This document shows, piece after piece, positions 62,652-64,000 of a stretch of DNA of 64,000 nt. A program made the position numbers and the translations under genes. The notes beneath the pieces are model-generated. The model searched no databases. It was not told the DNA's origin and saw only the letters and a program-made list of their open reading frames with translations. Numbering within the stretch: the first letter of the stretch is position 1; every line of letters starts with the position of its first letter. The DNA is from Lentibacillus juripiscarius JCM 12147 (GTDB lineage Bacteria; Bacillota; Bacilli; Bacillales_D; Amphibacillaceae): positions 21,771 to 85,770 of the forward strand of contig BBCA01000006.1 in assembly GCA_001311805.1 (NCBI GenBank), written 5' to 3'.

Positions 62652-63816
62652 TAGAAACACCTGATCTCTTCACGGTAATCATCGAGGGCTTTTTGCAATT
62701 TCGGGAACTGATCATGCGGAAATTGTTCCGTTATTGCTTTTGCAAGTTCAAAGGCCACCACGTGTTCCATCACAACAGACGCTGCGGGAACGGCACAGGA
62801 ATCGGATCGTTCAATGCTGGCGCTGAATGGTTCTTTTGTTTCGACATCAATACTTTGAAGTGGTTTATAGAGCGTTGGAATTGGCTTCATTACTCCTTTA
62901 ACTACCAGCGGCATACCTGTTGTCATTCCACCTTCAAACCCACCGAGACGGTTTGTTTTCCTGTAATAGCCATCTTCCTCACTCCAGGCAATTTCATCAT
63001 GAACCTGGCTGCCATTTTTTCGGGCCGCTTCGAATCCCAGTCCAAACTCCACACCTTTAAATGCATTAATACTCATAACACTACCTGCAATTCTTCCGTC
63101 CAATTTACGGTCATAATGCACATAGGAGCCAAGGCCGGCAGGCAATCCTTCCACATATACCTCCGTAACGCCGCCGATGGAATCCCCATCCTTTTGGCCT
63201 GATCAATAGCATCCATCATTTGCTGTTCCACATCTTCATCAAGTGTCCGGACAGGTGATTCCTCGGAAATTCGCTGTCTGTCCGCAATGGAGAGAGAGCT
63301 GTTTTCGGCTGCAGTAATTCCGGCAATTTCCTTCACATAGCCAGCGACGGTGATTCCCAACTGTTTGAGCAATGTTTTAGCAACTGCACCGGCTGCCACA
63401 CGCGCCGCCGTCTCTCTGGCCGATGATCGTTCAAGGACGTTCCGCATATCGCGGTGACCGTATTTGAGCGCTCCATTCAGATCGGCATGGCCCGGTCTTG
63501 GCCGTGACACAGTCCGCCGCAACTTTTTATTGTCATCGATGGGATCTTCTCCCATAATATCGACCCAATGTTTAAAATCATCATTATGTATGACGAGTGA
63601 TATCGGTGATCCGAGCGTATAACCATGCCGCACACCGCTTGTAATATCTGCCATATCTTTTTCTATTTGCATCCTTTTGCCGCGTCCGTGGCCTTTTTGC
63701 CTCCGGATTAATGACTGGTTAATATCCTCCTGGAGCAGCGGCATGTTCGCGGGAACTCCTTCAATGATCGTAGTCAGCTGTTTGCCGTGGGACTCACCGG
63801 CTGTCATGTAACGCAT
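62651..63816 (-). CDS. aroC: Chorismate synthase, one frameshift
   Basis: FMN enzyme making chorismate from EPSP. N-terminus [20 protein letters not shown]; conserved [39 protein letters not shown] and [18 protein letters not shown]; after a shift near 63190, [20 protein letters not shown] and [15 protein letters not shown]. About 388 residues. ATG 63816 after GAAGGAGGAAG. First gene of the operon; the promoter region lies at 63820-64000. Named aroF in the old B. subtilis scheme. Confidence 0.96.
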
Positions 63817-63881
63817 GTGACTTCCTCCTTCACAGAATTTTGTATTACTATATCATATCCGAGCTTATTTTTGGGAGCTTT

Positions 63882-63975
63882 CGTTAGAAAAACTTGGCTT
63901 TCACCAAATCTTTATAGTGAAAGCTTAGTTTTACTTATAAGGTCATCCATAATTTATACTTTCTGACGTTGTTAA
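63882..63975. repeat. 90-base intergenic repeat, copy B
   Basis: CGTTAGAAAAACTTGGCTTT through CATCCATAATTTATACTTTC is nearly the same as 30788-30877. It lies upstream of aroC at the edge of the window. Confidence 0.8.
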
Positions 63976-64000
63976 AAATTTGTGTATCTTTTGATTTAAA

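Overview
The window is chromosomal DNA of an endospore-forming Bacillaceae. Signs are a small acid-soluble spore protein gene (sspM), dnaD, gpsB, bacillithiol synthesis (bshA), a type B RNase P RNA, a menaquinol qcrABC complex, and long runs of genes in the order known from Bacillus subtilis (aroC-aroB-hisC-tyrA-aroA-ypiA-ypiB-ypiF-qcrABC-ypjA; dapB-mgsA-bshA-cca-birA-dinG-ypmB-aspB-asnS-dnaD-nth, with ponA-recU opposite). Acidic protein tails and repeat content fit the halotolerant Virgibacillus/Lentibacillus/Oceanobacillus group; that placement is inference.

A property of the sequence dominates the annotation: most genes longer than about 400 bases, including essential ones (aroA, dapB, asnS, birA, cca, folA, thyA), are split by single-base frameshifts, many in homopolymers, while the conserved protein continues in the next frame and overall gene lengths match the families. 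I read these as sequence errors and give each gene once, over its full span, with the approximate frameshift sites. Intact genes include fhs, dnaD, nth, gpsB, qcrA, ypiA, the M14 peptidase, ferredoxin, acylphosphatase and csp.

Layout. 1-9.6 kb: an anaerobic respiration unit on the minus strand. An FNR-type palindrome precedes a hemerythrin-like gene, two small unknown genes and narGHJI, followed after a terminator by a FAD/Rieske oxidoreductase. 9.7-16 kb: acylphosphatase, ferredoxin, a LysM-M14 peptidase, a composite repeat, fused msrAB, a YqfQ-like gene, yozE and the Tat translocase (tatA, tatA, tatC). 16-24 kb: mobA-folA-thyA, an NlpC/P60 cell wall hydrolase, a DUF2512 membrane protein, a class A penicillin-binding protein with a long Gln/Glu/Asp/Asn tail, an XRE regulator with a membrane partner, and an HD hydrolase. 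24-33 kb: fhs, a cold shock gene, the alkylpyrone genes bpsA-bpsB, rlmL, rnpB, gpsB, cdd, yppE, sspM and yppC. 33-38 kb: recU-ponA facing nth and dnaD. 38-53 kb: amino acid, tRNA and cofactor genes from asnS to ypjA, with a YitT-family gene and a YugP-like protease inserted. 53-64 kb: qcrCBA, ypiF, ypiB, ypiA and the aromatic amino acid pathway.

Four intergenic repeat families are visible: a composite GC-rich element with inverted modules (three copies), an element bounded by GTTCAAAAAG inverted repeats (one long copy, one minimal copy, one lone end), a roughly 90-base element (two copies), and short in-gene tandem duplications. No tRNA, rRNA, CRISPR array, prophage or complete insertion sequence was seen.

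The best candidate for something undescribed is the three-gene leader of the nar operon (hemerythrin-like protein plus two small unknown proteins), which sits between the FNR box and narG.
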